A stretch of 64,000 nucleotides of DNA from contig JAFRQX010000019.1 of the NCBI GenBank assembly GCA_017428385.1, positions 62,001 to 126,000 on the forward strand. Direction: 5' to 3'. Shown here piece by piece: positions 16,272 through 25,078 of this stretch. The stretch comes from Clostridia bacterium (GTDB lineage: Bacteria; Bacillota; Clostridia; Christensenellales; Aristaeellaceae). A program made the position numbers and the translations under genes. The notes beneath the pieces were generated by a model that was not told the origin of the DNA, searched no databases, and worked only from the letters and a program-made list of their open reading frames with translations. Each line of letters begins with the position of its first letter. Within the stretch, counting starts at the first letter, position 1.

Positions 16272-17474
16272 TCATTTATCCTGACTGATTGCCTGCATCG
16301 CTTTCTGCAAAGCATCCGCCCATGGACTCAGGGTACTTGTTTCCGATGTGTTCTGCCTTTCTTTTTCTGTGTTATGTTCAGCCTTTTCCTGTATATCTTC
16401 CTTACTTTGGGGTTCATGGCTGCGTTTGGGGTTTTCCCGTCTTACAGGCTGTCCAAGCAAAGGTTTCCGCGCTTTTCCTTTATTATTTTCTGCGTTGTTA
16501 TCATTATTACCTGTGCTTTGCAGAGAAACTGTTTCATCATTCTCTGAATCATCTGTCTTCTCCCTCATGCCGTTCTGGTTTTTCTTTCCGGCAAATGCAT
16601 CAGAAGCCTGCTCATTTCTTTCTTCACCGTTGTTTTTCTTGTTCTGTTCCTGGCTCATATTTCCGTCTGAAGGTTTTGTAATGTTTTCAAGCGGATATTC
16701 CTTGATCTCGCTTGTGTCCCCGTTCGTCAGACGTACAAAAACCGTTTCCTTGACAATATTAAGATCTGTTACAGGACCAATTCCATCAGGGGTTATAACC
16801 TCCCTGCCGATTTTGGGCATCTTTTTTCTCGTCATTTCATAATGCTCCTGTTCATACTTCAGGCAGCACATGAGACGGCCGCATACACCGCTTATTTTCG
16901 TAGGATTCAGTGACAGGTTCTGTTCTTTTGCCATTTTGATGGAAACCGGCTGAAACTGATCAAGGAATGATCCGCAGCAGATCGGTCTTCCACAGGGGCC
17001 GAGTCCTCCAAGCATTTTTGCTTCATCCCTGACGCCGATCTGGCGCAGTTCTATTCTCATCTTGAAAACTGAAGCCAGATCCTTGACCAGTGATCTGAAA
17101 TCCACTCTACCGTTTGCTGTAAAGAAGAAAAGAATTTTACTGTTATCAAAAGCATATTCAACAGATACAAGTTTCATTTCCAGCTTATGCTCTGCTATTT
17201 TTTTCTGGCAGATGCCAAAGGCTTCTTTTTCCTTCACACGATTTTCCTGTCCGTGTTTTATATCCTGTTCGTCTGCCAGCCTGATTACTTTCTTAAGTGG
17301 GGTATGCCAGTTTTCTTCGTCCACTTCCCTTGTACCCATAACCACTTCGCCCAGATCATTGCCCCGTGCCGTATCAACAATGACATAGTCTCCCGTTTTT
17401 ACTTCTATATCAGAGGAATCAAAATAGTACATCTTTCCATTTTCCTGAAACTGTACTCCGATTATTCTGCCCAT
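16272..17474 (-). CDS. ricT: PSP1-domain protein RicT (YaaT)
   Basis: A 400-residue RicT/YaaT homologue. The PSP1 core (about residues 1-260) contains GDYVIVDTARGNDLGEVV, the cysteine-rich GGLGPCGRPICCGSFL and SGVCGRLMCCLKYEQEHY, whose cysteines bind an iron-sulfur cluster in the RicAFT complex of B. subtilis (needed for RNase Y-dependent maturation, sporulation and competence). The last 130-140 residues are low complexity, rich in Asn, Glu, Lys and Ser, and probably disordered; this tail is long for the family. The ATG overlaps the holB stop, in the classic darA-holB-ricT order. Confidence 0.93.
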   Translation of the reverse strand: MGRIIGVQFQENGKMYYFDSSDIEVKTGDYVIVDTARGNDLGEVVMGTREVDEENWHTPLKKVIRLADEQDIKHGQENRVKEKEAFGICQKKIAEHKLEMKLVSVEYAFDNSKILFFFTANGRVDFRSLVKDLASVFKMRIELRQIGVRDEAKMLGGLGPCGRPICCGSFLDQFQPVSIKMAKEQNLSLNPTKISGVCGRLMCCLKYEQEHYEMTRKKMPKIGREVITPDGIGPVTDLNIVKETVFVRLTNGDTSEIKEYPLENITKPSDGNMSQEQNKKNNGEERNEQASDAFAGKKNQNGMREKTDDSENDETVSLQSTGNNDNNAENNKGKARKPLLGQPVRRENPKRSHEPQSKEDIQEKAEHNTEKERQNTSETSTLSPWADALQKAMQAISQDK

Positions 17475-18487
17475 AATTCACATTCTCCTATAAATGTTAA
17501 AAGTAGTTGTTCAATAATGGCCTGAAAATTGACGTTGCTCGCATTCTGCTTTCTGGCGCTGGTGATCGAATCTGTCAGGAGTGCGAATCTTTCCAGCGGG
17601 GCTGTCTCAGCAAAGCGCTGCCATTCTTTAGAATATTCTTCAGGATAATCTTTCCGGTCACGAAACAGCCGATATTTCAGAAACTGACGGACAGTATCCT
17701 CCAGGATATCAAAAAGCTGATCAGACAATCCTTTCCGGTCTTTCCATGTCGTTGATATGTTTAAAACCTCGCTGCGTTTTCTGTTCTCAAAAAACGCTTT
17801 GACTATTTCATCCTTCAGTTTCCAGTATGTGTCATCGGAAGAAAGCCTGATAGCGTTTCCGATTGAGCCGCCAGAAACCCTGGCGGTCTTCTCCGCAATT
17901 CCCTGTTCTACTCCGGATGAAACAAGGATCGTCTTTATATAATTTTCATCCCAGGGAATAAGTTTGATATTCCGGCACCTGCTTCGCACAGTTGTCAAAA
18001 TCTGTTCAGGATGACTTGTTGTCATCAGAAAAAATGTATTCCTGGGCGGTTCTTCCAGAATCTTCAGCAAACTGTTCTGAGCCTGAGGCGTCATATTCTC
18101 AGCATCGGGAATCATTACAACCCTGTTGCCGCCTCCATAGGCATATCTGCTGCAAAGCCTGATCATTTCACGGATATCTTCTACAGGAATCGTCGCTCTT
18201 CCTTTTTGTACATCCGGTGATATGGGATTGTCTTTTTCGATCACTGTTATATCCGGATGTTCTCCGGCAAGCGCCAGCCTGCATCCGTCACATTCTCCGC
18301 ATGGAATATCTCCTTCGGAGGAGCACATAAGAGATGTCGCAATCAATCCCGCAAGCGAGCGCTTTCCAGCACCCGGCTGTCCGGTAATCAATACAGCATG
18401 AACAAGCCGATGCTCTATGATCTGTTTTTTCAGAGCATCTATTTCAGATCCTTGCTGCCGGAAATCGTCAAATGAAAACTTCTGCAT
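17462..18487 (-). CDS. holB: DNA polymerase III subunit delta'
   Basis: A 341-residue AAA+ clamp-loader subunit. The N terminus has LVHAVLITGQPGAGKRSLAGL (Walker A-like), a zinc-binding set CGECDGCRLAL near 63-73, IPDAENMTPQAQNSLLKILE (Walker B region near 126-145) and a sensor region TTVRSRCRNIKL. The P-loop is GQPGAGKR, compatible with the nucleotide-poor delta' type, and its context between darA and ricT supports HolB rather than DnaX (a separate DnaX is at 60791). It overlaps ricT by 13 nt. Confidence 0.93.
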   Translation of the reverse strand: MQKFSFDDFRQQGSEIDALKKQIIEHRLVHAVLITGQPGAGKRSLAGLIATSLMCSSEGDIPCGECDGCRLALAGEHPDITVIEKDNPISPDVQKGRATIPVEDIREMIRLCSRYAYGGGNRVVMIPDAENMTPQAQNSLLKILEEPPRNTFFLMTTSHPEQILTTVRSRCRNIKLIPWDENYIKTILVSSGVEQGIAEKTARVSGGSIGNAIRLSSDDTYWKLKDEIVKAFFENRKRSEVLNISTTWKDRKGLSDQLFDILEDTVRQFLKYRLFRDRKDYPEEYSKEWQRFAETAPLERFALLTDSITSARKQNASNVNFQAIIEQLLLTFIGECELWAE

Positions 18488-18494
18488 CTCTGCT

Positions 18495-18830
18495 TTAAAC
18501 TTTCAGGAACTGATCCACAGTCAAAACAAACATCGTTGCACCCCCGACAGTCACTTCAATCGGATAGGACGAATATTCGTTCTGTGAAATGCCGCCCGAT
18601 ACTGACGGAGAAACAGTGGAAATCTGCTTCCTGCTTTTGCATACGGATTCGACAATGCTGACTGCCTCATCAATCCTGTTATCATCCACACCAAGCAGCA
18701 ATGTAGTGTTTCCTGCTTTCAGGAATCCGCCTGTGGTTGCCAGTTTGGTCACGCCAAATCCCTGCTGCATTAAAACGGACAGAAGCTTTGAGGCGTCTTC
18801 ATCCTGAACGATAGCGATGATAAGCTTCAT
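18495..18830 (-). CDS. darA: cyclic-di-AMP receptor DarA (PstA/YaaQ)
   Basis: A 111-residue PII-like protein that binds c-di-AMP. It begins MKLIIAIVQDEDASKLLSVL, then GFGVTKLATTGGFLKAGNTT with the ligand-binding TTGGFL loop, LLGVDDNRID and a C-terminal VTVGGATMFVLTVDQF. The length matches the family. It is first in the darA-holB-ricT operon, with GGAAGGAG before its ATG and a strong promoter upstream. Confidence 0.95.
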   Translation of the reverse strand: MKLIIAIVQDEDASKLLSVLMQQGFGVTKLATTGGFLKAGNTTLLLGVDDNRIDEAVSIVESVCKSRKQISTVSPSVSGGISQNEYSSYPIEVTVGGATMFVLTVDQFLKV

Positions 18831-18863
18831 AATCTTTCGTCTCCTTCCGCATTTAACTGTAAA

Positions 18864-18892
18864 ATTATACGCTACATCAATATCAAAATCAA
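18864..18892 (-). promoter_or_regulatory. promoter of darA-holB-ricT
   Basis: Minus strand TTGATT (18887-18892), 17 nt spacer, TATAAT (18864-18869), 34 nt before the darA start. Confidence 0.75.
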
Positions 18893-18997
18893 GTTTGCTT
18901 CTTTTTTATCAAATATTTCGTAAATAACAATGATATTGTCCTCATTCTTTACATCATCCCTGAAAAAGGATAAACTGATGAATCGGGAGGAATCGGA

Positions 18998-20119
18998 ATG
19001 AATCAATTATATCATTGCTATGCCAGTGCTGCTTTCGGTATGGAGGGCCTTGTTTCAAAGGAATTGAAAAGCCTCGGGCTTCACGACGTTGAAGCCGGAA
19101 ACGGTTTCGTCCTTTTTTCAGCATCCGGAGACGAGCTGTTCCTTGCCAATATGGAGGTGCATTTCAGCGACAGGTTGTATATTATCCTGGCTTCGGGAGA
19201 ATGTAAAAGCTTTGAAAGCCTGTTCCAGCTTGTTTCTTCCGTCCGATGGTCTGATTTCTTCTCCAGGGACAGTTTTATTGACATATCCTGCAAATGTTCC
19301 AGAAGTCAGTTAATGAGTCAGCGGGACTGTCAGTCCATTACCAAAAAAGCTATTATTGAAAATGTTAAAAAAGCGACCGGACAAACATCTTTCCCTGAAT
19401 CTGGGTCTGCCCTGTCTGTCCAGGTCTCTGTAAGAAATAATCTGGTCAGGATCCTCCTGAATACCTCGGGTGATGCGCTCTCCCGCCGTGGATATCGAAC
19501 CTGGAACGGAGAAGCTCCGCTTCGTGAAACACTGGCAGCTGCTCTTGTAGAACTGAGCGGATGGAGGCCAGGTCAGCCCCTGTATGATCCCTGCTGCGGG
19601 ACAGGTACCATACTGATAGAATCTGCCCTTAAATCCGGAAGAATCGCTCCCGGGATCAACAGACAATTTGCCATGGAAAAGTACAAATGTTTCCGGGAAC
19701 TCAGCTTCTCAGCGCTCCGCGCTTCCCTGAAAGAAAGAGAAACCCGAGACAGCATTTCCGGTATCAGCGGTTCAGATATCGATCCTGAAGCGCTTGAACT
19801 TGCAAAAAGGCATATTATTCAGGCTGGTCTTGAAATCAACGCAATCGGTCTACATAACCTTCCCCTTCAGGAATTGAGTCTTAATACGGAAAACGGAGTT
19901 TTTATCTGTAATCCGCCATATGGAGAAAGACTCAGTGACCAGGCCGGATGCCGCAAACTCTATCACGATCTTTTCCTGCTTAAAAAGCGTCATCCCTCCT
20001 GGAAGCTCTGTGCAATTTCTTCAGACCCTGCGTTTGAAAGGAGCTTTGGCAAAAAAGCTGACAGGAAACGACGTTTATATAACGGCCGTCTTGAATGTGT
20101 ATATTATATCTATGACTGA
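18998..20119 (+). CDS. THUMP-domain class I SAM-dependent RNA methyltransferase (RlmL/YpsC type)
   Basis: A 373-residue methyltransferase with an N-terminal ferredoxin-like and THUMP region (residues 1-155, CYASAAFGMEGLVSKEL) and a C-terminal Rossmann domain. That domain shows LSRRGYRTWNGEAPLRETLA, LYDPCCGTGTILIESAL (SAM site near 195), SDIDPEALELAKRH and the N2-guanine catalytic motif FICNPPYGERL near 302. Family members (B. subtilis YpsC, N-terminal half of E. coli RlmL) methylate N2 of G2445 in 23S rRNA. The ATG has GGGAGGA upstream. Its last 10 nt overlap the convergent gene end at 20110. Confidence 0.9.
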   Translation: MNQLYHCYASAAFGMEGLVSKELKSLGLHDVEAGNGFVLFSASGDELFLANMEVHFSDRLYIILASGECKSFESLFQLVSSVRWSDFFSRDSFIDISCKCSRSQLMSQRDCQSITKKAIIENVKKATGQTSFPESGSALSVQVSVRNNLVRILLNTSGDALSRRGYRTWNGEAPLRETLAAALVELSGWRPGQPLYDPCCGTGTILIESALKSGRIAPGINRQFAMEKYKCFRELSFSALRASLKERETRDSISGISGSDIDPEALELAKRHIIQAGLEINAIGLHNLPLQELSLNTENGVFICNPPYGERLSDQAGCRKLYHDLFLLKKRHPSWKLCAISSDPAFERSFGKKADRKRRLYNGRLECVYYIYD

Positions 20120-22560
20120 CCATTCGTACGGATAAATGTTCTGCCAATGGATTCATCAGTTGAGTCGTTCCGGACATGTCTTATAAACAGGTCAATATCT
20201 TTTTGCGTATCTGCAATTACCGGACAATATGTATTCATATCCGCTTTCTGATTGCCATAAGGGTAAACAGGAACGATTGTAATTGCAGTGCCTTTGTCTT
20301 CTGACGAGAAATCAAACTGAACTCTTACCAGCATGGAATAGAATGCTTTAGGCTTTCTCGACGTGCTCCCGTCCATTATCGTTCCTGCATTATATATAAC
20401 CGGTACGCCCCTGATGTAGTCAATTCCCTGCGACTGTCCGTATTGATTAAAAATCACAAAATCAGCTCCGGCAAGCACGCATCTGTTTGCTATAGCTTCC
20501 TGAACAATAGAATGATTCTGTTCTTTATCTTCTTTCCTGCTGACAGTAAAAATGATTTTTTCGCATTGCATCTCTTTCAGCCGCCTGATTCGTTCGCTGA
20601 TAATGTTCACATCAGCAAGATATTCACTTTCACTGCATCCGGCAAACCCAATAAGACGCTCCTTCAACCTGATTGCGACAGGCTCAGATCGTTCCATAAC
20701 TTCTGTGCAGCCTGCCGCTTCTTTTCTTGTGTTCCTGAAAAGTTCCTCTCTTTGATATAAAAGATCATCCGTAAGCGTAAGCATCTCAATGGACGCGTTT
20801 GGGAATAATTCACTCATGCCTTTGGGCGCGTATTCAACATTTTTCATTTCCGTTGTGATTTCCGTATTTCCTTCAAGGATGCCACCCAGATCTGCACATG
20901 TCAGATCATCTTCTGACAGCAATGACTTCAGGGCCGAAAAAGGTTCCTGATATCCATCATTTGCTGTAAACGATACGAAACTTTCTTTTCTTGCATTGAT
21001 ATTTCTGTTTCCGCCCGGAACAAGTTTTCCGCAAAAAGTGATTGTAACCTTGTCATCCGTTAAGGTTCTCTGTTCACCTTCCGAATCAATCATCTTTAGC
21101 TGCAGTTCACTGCTGTTATCCTGTTTAAGCATGTTATTGGCTGCTTTTCTTTCCACCGGATCGTCCAGGATAATGACACGTGTATGATATGGAAGATGAG
21201 TAAACAGCCAGTATGCATTCAGGCCTCCCTCTCCCGGATCAGGTTGTATGCGTATACAGGCATGTGAAGCCTTAGCTCCCAGATAGCCGCGTCCCAGAGT
21301 AAAATCCTTTTTATTTTTACCCCAGTCATAAGGCGTCTGATGAAGAAGATTGCCCCCATCATACTGAATAACATAATCATATTTCTTGCCGTTTGTTGAG
21401 AAGTTCACCCTGTGATATCCTGTCAGGAAACAGCCTGCAGAAGTTTCCTGATACAGACTGTTCCTTTCCGCCCTCCCTGTGGATACATAGAGTGTATCGA
21501 TGATTTTCCCCTTGCGAAATACGCTCATGGTTTGTTTTTGTTTGTCCACAAGTATTCCGTATTCTTCAGCAGGATTTTCTGTTTTAAGTTTCTGAAGAGG
21601 AACCCAGCCCTCTATATATTCTCCTTCTTCATGATTCCATGCACCGATGAGCGCCCATGTGCCGTCGATCTCAAGCACCTTTACACCCTGCGTCTGTCCA
21701 TGAAGCGTGCCGAGCGATCTGCTTTTAGTATCCTGCTTTTCATAAACATCCTGATGTTTGAAGAAATCAATATCAATGACAACAGACGGTTTCATCATCA
21801 TAGTCCAGATTTCTTCATCGGACATATCACGGTCCGGCATGATTTCACCGGTTACCGTAATGGATGTGTTTTCAGGTCTTTTCTCGGAAACAGCCAGTGA
21901 ATACTCATAGATTTCTTCCGGTTTGGATGCCTCATACAGTCTCAGCGTATATTGTCCCGGAGCAGGTTTCTTTGCTTTGGAAATGTCGCTGAAATCTTTT
22001 CTGTTGATTCTGCCTCCTGTTGTAGAAAGCTTATAACTGTATGATGCTTCTTCCTGACCTTCACCTGTCATTGTCAGCATGACAGTACCGTCCTTAACCG
22101 TTCTGTATTCCACAAACCAGGTTTCCGGCGAATCCAGATATATGGTTTTCGATGAAGGTAATGCGTACTGCAGGCATTGTCCCGGATACTCCACAGGGGA
22201 CAGAAATGAAGTTGTATGTATCTGTCCTGAATCTGTTTGAAATTCTGCGGTAATGGTATAGGTTTTATCATAGAGTTTTTCTTTATTGTAAGCGCATCCG
22301 TCCCATTCTACCGTTGTTTCGCCGGCATTGACCCGTTTTTCCAGTTCCCTGTATACACAAACATCGTCATGGATCCGTATTTTGAGGTACCCGTCTTCCT
22401 CTGCATTTACGCGAAAAACATTGTTTTCATATGAATGGATATTCCCTACACGTTTTATTTCAAATACGTTTCCGGAGCTTGCATCATTCCATATGCCGCA
22501 TATTAGAATCACAGCACAGACAAATGCGGGATAAAGTTTTTTACTCAGTCTGAAATGCAT
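20110..22560 (-). CDS. secreted L,D-transpeptidase fused to a degenerate CapA-like domain
   Basis: An 816-residue exported protein. Residues 1-25 form a signal peptide or anchor (VCAVILICGIW); 26-240 look beta-rich and unassigned; about 270-325 resembles an SH3b domain (SLGTLHGQTQGVKVLEIDG); 333-470 is a YkuD L,D-transpeptidase with LLHQTP (His407) and ASHACIR (Cys435, SHAC in place of SHGC), so the catalytic His-Cys pair is kept and peptidoglycan crosslinking is plausible. About 500-770 follows the PGA_cap/CapA pattern (PFSALKSLL, ADFVIFNQYGQSQGIDYIRG, IYNAGTIMDG), but every metal ligand position appears changed. The ATG at 22560 with AAGGAG 9 nt upstream is chosen; a 127-codon longer frame runs over tRNA-Leu. 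It overlaps the convergent methyltransferase by 10 nt. Confidence 0.85.
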   Translation of the reverse strand: MHFRLSKKLYPAFVCAVILICGIWNDASSGNVFEIKRVGNIHSYENNVFRVNAEEDGYLKIRIHDDVCVYRELEKRVNAGETTVEWDGCAYNKEKLYDKTYTITAEFQTDSGQIHTTSFLSPVEYPGQCLQYALPSSKTIYLDSPETWFVEYRTVKDGTVMLTMTGEGQEEASYSYKLSTTGGRINRKDFSDISKAKKPAPGQYTLRLYEASKPEEIYEYSLAVSEKRPENTSITVTGEIMPDRDMSDEEIWTMMMKPSVVIDIDFFKHQDVYEKQDTKSRSLGTLHGQTQGVKVLEIDGTWALIGAWNHEEGEYIEGWVPLQKLKTENPAEEYGILVDKQKQTMSVFRKGKIIDTLYVSTGRAERNSLYQETSAGCFLTGYHRVNFSTNGKKYDYVIQYDGGNLLHQTPYDWGKNKKDFTLGRGYLGAKASHACIRIQPDPGEGGLNAYWLFTHLPYHTRVIILDDPVERKAANNMLKQDNSSELQLKMIDSEGEQRTLTDDKVTITFCGKLVPGGNRNINARKESFVSFTANDGYQEPFSALKSLLSEDDLTCADLGGILEGNTEITTEMKNVEYAPKGMSELFPNASIEMLTLTDDLLYQREELFRNTRKEAAGCTEVMERSEPVAIRLKERLIGFAGCSESEYLADVNIISERIRRLKEMQCEKIIFTVSRKEDKEQNHSIVQEAIANRCVLAGADFVIFNQYGQSQGIDYIRGVPVIYNAGTIMDGSTSRKPKAFYSMLVRVQFDFSSEDKGTAITIVPVYPYGNQKADMNTYCPVIADTQKDIDLFIRHVRNDSTDESIGRTFIRTNGQS

Positions 22561-22632
22561 TATACTGCTCCTTTCATCAAACAAAGATATTCTACTTCTT
22601 ATTTCTGTCAGCCGCAAGTTTTTCCATATATC

Positions 22633-22661
22633 TTGACAAAGCGATAACACAGCTTTATAAT
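22633..22661 (+). promoter_or_regulatory. promoter of tRNA-Leu
   Basis: TTGACA (22633-22638), 17 nt spacer, TATAAT (22656-22661): a perfect consensus promoter with the start expected just before the tRNA. Confidence 0.85.
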
Positions 22662-22675
22662 TTCGATGTTTGTTC

Positions 22676-22757
22676 GCGGTCGTGGCGGAATCGGCATACG
22701 CGCACGTTTGAGGGGCGTGTCCGGCAACGGGTACGGGTTCAAGTCCCGTCGACCGCA
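22676..22757 (+). tRNA. tRNA-Leu (anticodon GAG)
   Basis: An 82 nt class II tRNA: acceptor GCGGTCG with CGACCGC, anticodon arm CACGT-TTGAGGG-GCGTG with anticodon GAG, a variable arm, T arm GGGTTCAAGTCCC, discriminator A. No CCA is encoded. It reads CUC/CUU. Confidence 0.93.
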
Positions 22758-22762
22758 CACAC

Positions 22763-22792
22763 AGATCCTGACGCCTGTCAGGATCTTTTCTT
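22763..22792 (+). terminator. terminator after tRNA-Leu
   Basis: 10 bp stem (22763-22772 with 22777-22786) followed by TTTTC. Confidence 0.8.
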
Positions 22793-22796
22793 ATTA

Positions 22797-22828
22797 CAAA
22801 AATACCGGTCTTCTTGACCGGTATTTTC
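22797..22828 (-). terminator. terminator after tmRNA
   Basis: Inverted repeat AAAATACCGGTC/GACCGGTATTTT just beyond the tmRNA 3' end; the minus strand ends in a T run. Confidence 0.8.
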
Positions 22829-22832
22829 TCAG

Positions 22833-23173
22833 TGGAGATGAGGGGAGTTGAACCCCTGTCCGAAAGCACTTCAGAAAGACTTTCTCCGAGCGCATTCCGT
22901 GGTTGGAATTCCTCAGAATGACGTCCGCGGAAAAACGTCATTCAGAGTAGCTTCATTATTGCGGATACCGCTGCAAAGCTTAAGCGGTACTCGTTCCCTG
23001 CATTAATGACGCCGGTTGTCTGATCTGCAGGCGGTCAGAGCCGACGCGCGGCATTAAGCCGCGAAAGCGTAATTGCTATTGTCAGTTATTGTTTTTCCCC
23101 GTTGATACGCAGTACAGGGGCTGCGGCTCGCTTATCCTTCCTCTGTTACCCCCGTCGAAACCGGATCATCCCC
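22833..23173 (-). ncRNA. ssrA: transfer-messenger RNA (tmRNA)
   Basis: A 341 nt tmRNA. The 5' end GGGGATGATCCGGTTTCGAC (reverse complement ending at 23173) and the 3' end, with a T arm GGGGTTCAACTCCCC and acceptor TCATCTCC plus discriminator A, pair as the tRNA-like half. The internal reading frame ends in GCT TTC GCG GCT TAA; my reading of the tag is (A)DNSNYAFAA, with the resume codon taken as GAC after AATAACT. No CCA is encoded. It starts 25 nt after the smpB stop on the same strand, so both parts of the ribosome-rescue system are likely co-expressed. Confidence 0.95.
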
Positions 23174-23197
23174 GGATGCAGCGGTATTCAATAGCAA

Positions 23198-23665
23198 TTA
23201 TTTCTGTCTTTGTCGTAATGCGCGCTGTATTTCCCTTTCGGAATCTTTTTTGGCCATGCTGTCACGCTTGTCATGAAGCTGCTTGCCTTTGCATAATCCG
23301 AGGAGAACCTTAACCCTCCCGTTCAGGAGATACATTTCAAGAGGAATCAGCGTGTATCCCTGTCGTATGACCTGTCCCTCAAGTTTACGGATTTCACCTC
23401 GATGAAGAAGCAGTTTCCTGGATCTCATCGGATCCTTATTGAAAATATTGCCCTGTTCATATGGACTGATGTGCATTCCTTCAACCCATATTTCACCTTT
23501 TCGGATCTGTGCCCAGCTTTCCTTGAGGTTGATTCTGCCCTGCCGGATGCTTTTAACCTCAGTTCCGAAAAGAGCTATGCCGCATTCAATCTTCTCCTCA
23601 ACAAAATAATCATGAAAAGCTTTGCGGTTCTGTGCAATCGTTTTGATTCCCTGCTGGTGCGGCAT
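23198..23665 (-). CDS. smpB: SsrA-binding protein SmpB
   Basis: A 155-residue SmpB, the partner that delivers tmRNA to stalled ribosomes. It has [40 protein letters not shown], and a basic C-terminal tail with [18 protein letters not shown] that enters the mRNA channel. The ATG at 23665 fits the family N terminus and GGGAGGAG; an upstream extension runs into the promoter. ssrA follows immediately. Confidence 0.97.
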   Translation of the reverse strand: MPHQQGIKTIAQNRKAFHDYFVEEKIECGIALFGTEVKSIRQGRINLKESWAQIRKGEIWVEGMHISPYEQGNIFNKDPMRSRKLLLHRGEIRKLEGQVIRQGYTLIPLEMYLLNGRVKVLLGLCKGKQLHDKRDSMAKKDSEREIQRALRQRQK

Positions 23666-23686
23666 TACATTCTCCTCCCTTGAAAA

Positions 23687-23715
23687 AGTATAACACGTAC
23701 GTATTCCCTTTTCAA
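23687..23715 (-). promoter_or_regulatory. promoter of smpB-ssrA
   Basis: Minus strand TTGAAA (23710-23715), 17 nt spacer, TATACT (23687-23692). It overlaps the divergent proA promoter region (a TGATATAAT extended -10 lies at 23729-23737 on plus). Confidence 0.7.
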
Positions 23716-23728
23716 TCGTGTATTTGTT

Positions 23729-23737
23729 TGATATAAT
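23729..23737 (+). promoter_or_regulatory. candidate extended -10 promoter of proA
   Basis: TGATATAAT with no convincing -35 (TTCAAT, 15 nt spacer). It lies about 20 nt before the proA start, leaving almost no leader. Confidence 0.45.
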
Positions 23738-23758
23738 CACGCAATGGGAGGGATGGAT

Positions 23759-25057
23759 ATGAAAGACCTGCATGAAATCGCAGCAAGTGCGAGAAACGCT
23801 TTTTATCAGATATCCGTATCATCAGCGGATCAGAGGAACACTGTGCTTTCAGCACTTGCCCGTTTACTTACACAGAATAAAGAGGCAGTTTTTGCTGCCA
23901 ACAAGGCCGACCTTGACGCTGCGGCAGCGGAAGATCTTGCTGCTCCGCTTCTTCATCGACTGACCTTTGGTGAAGAAAAACTCGATCAGGTTGTTCGGGG
24001 CCTTCATGCGCTTGCAGATCTTCCGGATCCTCTGAACAAAACGCTTTCAGCCACTGAAATAACTGAAGGCCTTAAGCTTTACCGCGTATCCTCTCCGATC
24101 GGTGTTATCGGAGTCATATTCGAAAGCCGGCCTGATGCACTGATCCAGATTTCATCCCTTTGTATCAAAAGCGGAAACGCTGTCCTTTTGAAAGGCGGCC
24201 GTGAAGCCCTGCATACCAATCAGGTCTTATGTGATCTTGTCTGCCAGGCACTGGAAGACTCCGGTTTTTCCGCATCCACCGTGCAGCTTCTCGAAACACG
24301 CGAAGACGTTGCTCAGATGCTGAAGGAAGATACGCTGATTGATCTGATCATTCCGCGCGGCAGCAACAGTTTTGTTCGGTACATTATGGACAACAGCCGT
24401 ATTCCGGTGCTCGGCCATTCCGACGGTATATGTCACGTTTATGTTGACAGTGATGCTGATCCTGAAACTGCATGCCGGATCGTTACCGACAGCAAAACAC
24501 AATATGTATCTGTCTGCAATGCTCTTGAAACCCTTCTGGTTCATCAAGATATTGCGCCGGTTTTCCTTCCCGAACTGTATCGCAGCCTCACAGAAAAAAA
24601 AGTGGAAATTCGCGGAGATGAACAGACAGCCAAAATTATCCCCTGCGTTCCCGCCAGCGAAAAAGACTGGTCAACTGAATACCTTGATTATATCCTTTCC
24701 GTTAAAATTGTTTCATCCCTGAACGAGGCCATAGAACATATCAATCGTTATGGCTCTCATCATACAGACTGTATTGTCACCAACAATTCCGAAAATGCGT
24801 CTGTCTTTATGAATACCGTTGACAGTGCCGGTGTCTACTGGAATGTTTCCACTCGTTTCGCTGATGGCTTTGTTTATGGACTGGGTGCTGAGGTGGGTAT
24901 TGCCACCGGCAAGCTCCATGCCCGCGGCCCCATGGGTCTTGAAGGACTAACAACTTATAAATATAAACTGATCGGTTCAGGACAGACCATGGAAGAAATG
25001 AAATCCGGCAAAAGGCAGTATACACATATTCCCCTTCAGGAAAATTGTCCCCTCTGA
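23759..25057 (+). CDS. proA: glutamate-5-semialdehyde dehydrogenase
   Basis: A 432-residue ProA, which reduces glutamyl-5-phosphate to the semialdehyde with NADPH in proline synthesis. It shows [36 protein letters not shown], the catalytic cysteine in [15 protein letters not shown] near 252, and [19 protein letters not shown] near the C terminus. The ATG at 23759 lies 6 nt after GGGAGGG; two in-frame ATGs upstream sit in or before that site. No proB or proC gene is in the window. rluB follows after 21 nt. Confidence 0.96.
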   Translation: MKDLHEIAASARNAFYQISVSSADQRNTVLSALARLLTQNKEAVFAANKADLDAAAAEDLAAPLLHRLTFGEEKLDQVVRGLHALADLPDPLNKTLSATEITEGLKLYRVSSPIGVIGVIFESRPDALIQISSLCIKSGNAVLLKGGREALHTNQVLCDLVCQALEDSGFSASTVQLLETREDVAQMLKEDTLIDLIIPRGSNSFVRYIMDNSRIPVLGHSDGICHVYVDSDADPETACRIVTDSKTQYVSVCNALETLLVHQDIAPVFLPELYRSLTEKKVEIRGDEQTAKIIPCVPASEKDWSTEYLDYILSVKIVSSLNEAIEHINRYGSHHTDCIVTNNSENASVFMNTVDSAGVYWNVSTRFADGFVYGLGAEVGIATGKLHARGPMGLEGLTTYKYKLIGSGQTMEEMKSGKRQYTHIPLQENCPL

Positions 25058-25078
25058 TCATTGAAAGGCAGGCTTATT

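Noticed and set aside
16007-16315. 102-residue minus-strand frame over the ferredoxin
   Set aside because: It is out of frame with the clear CxxCxxCxxxCP ferredoxin and has no family features.
22561-22941. 127-codon extension of the L,D-transpeptidase reading frame
   Set aside because: It runs through tRNA-Leu, its promoter and a terminator on the opposite strand; the ATG at 22560 with AAGGAG and a signal peptide is the natural start.
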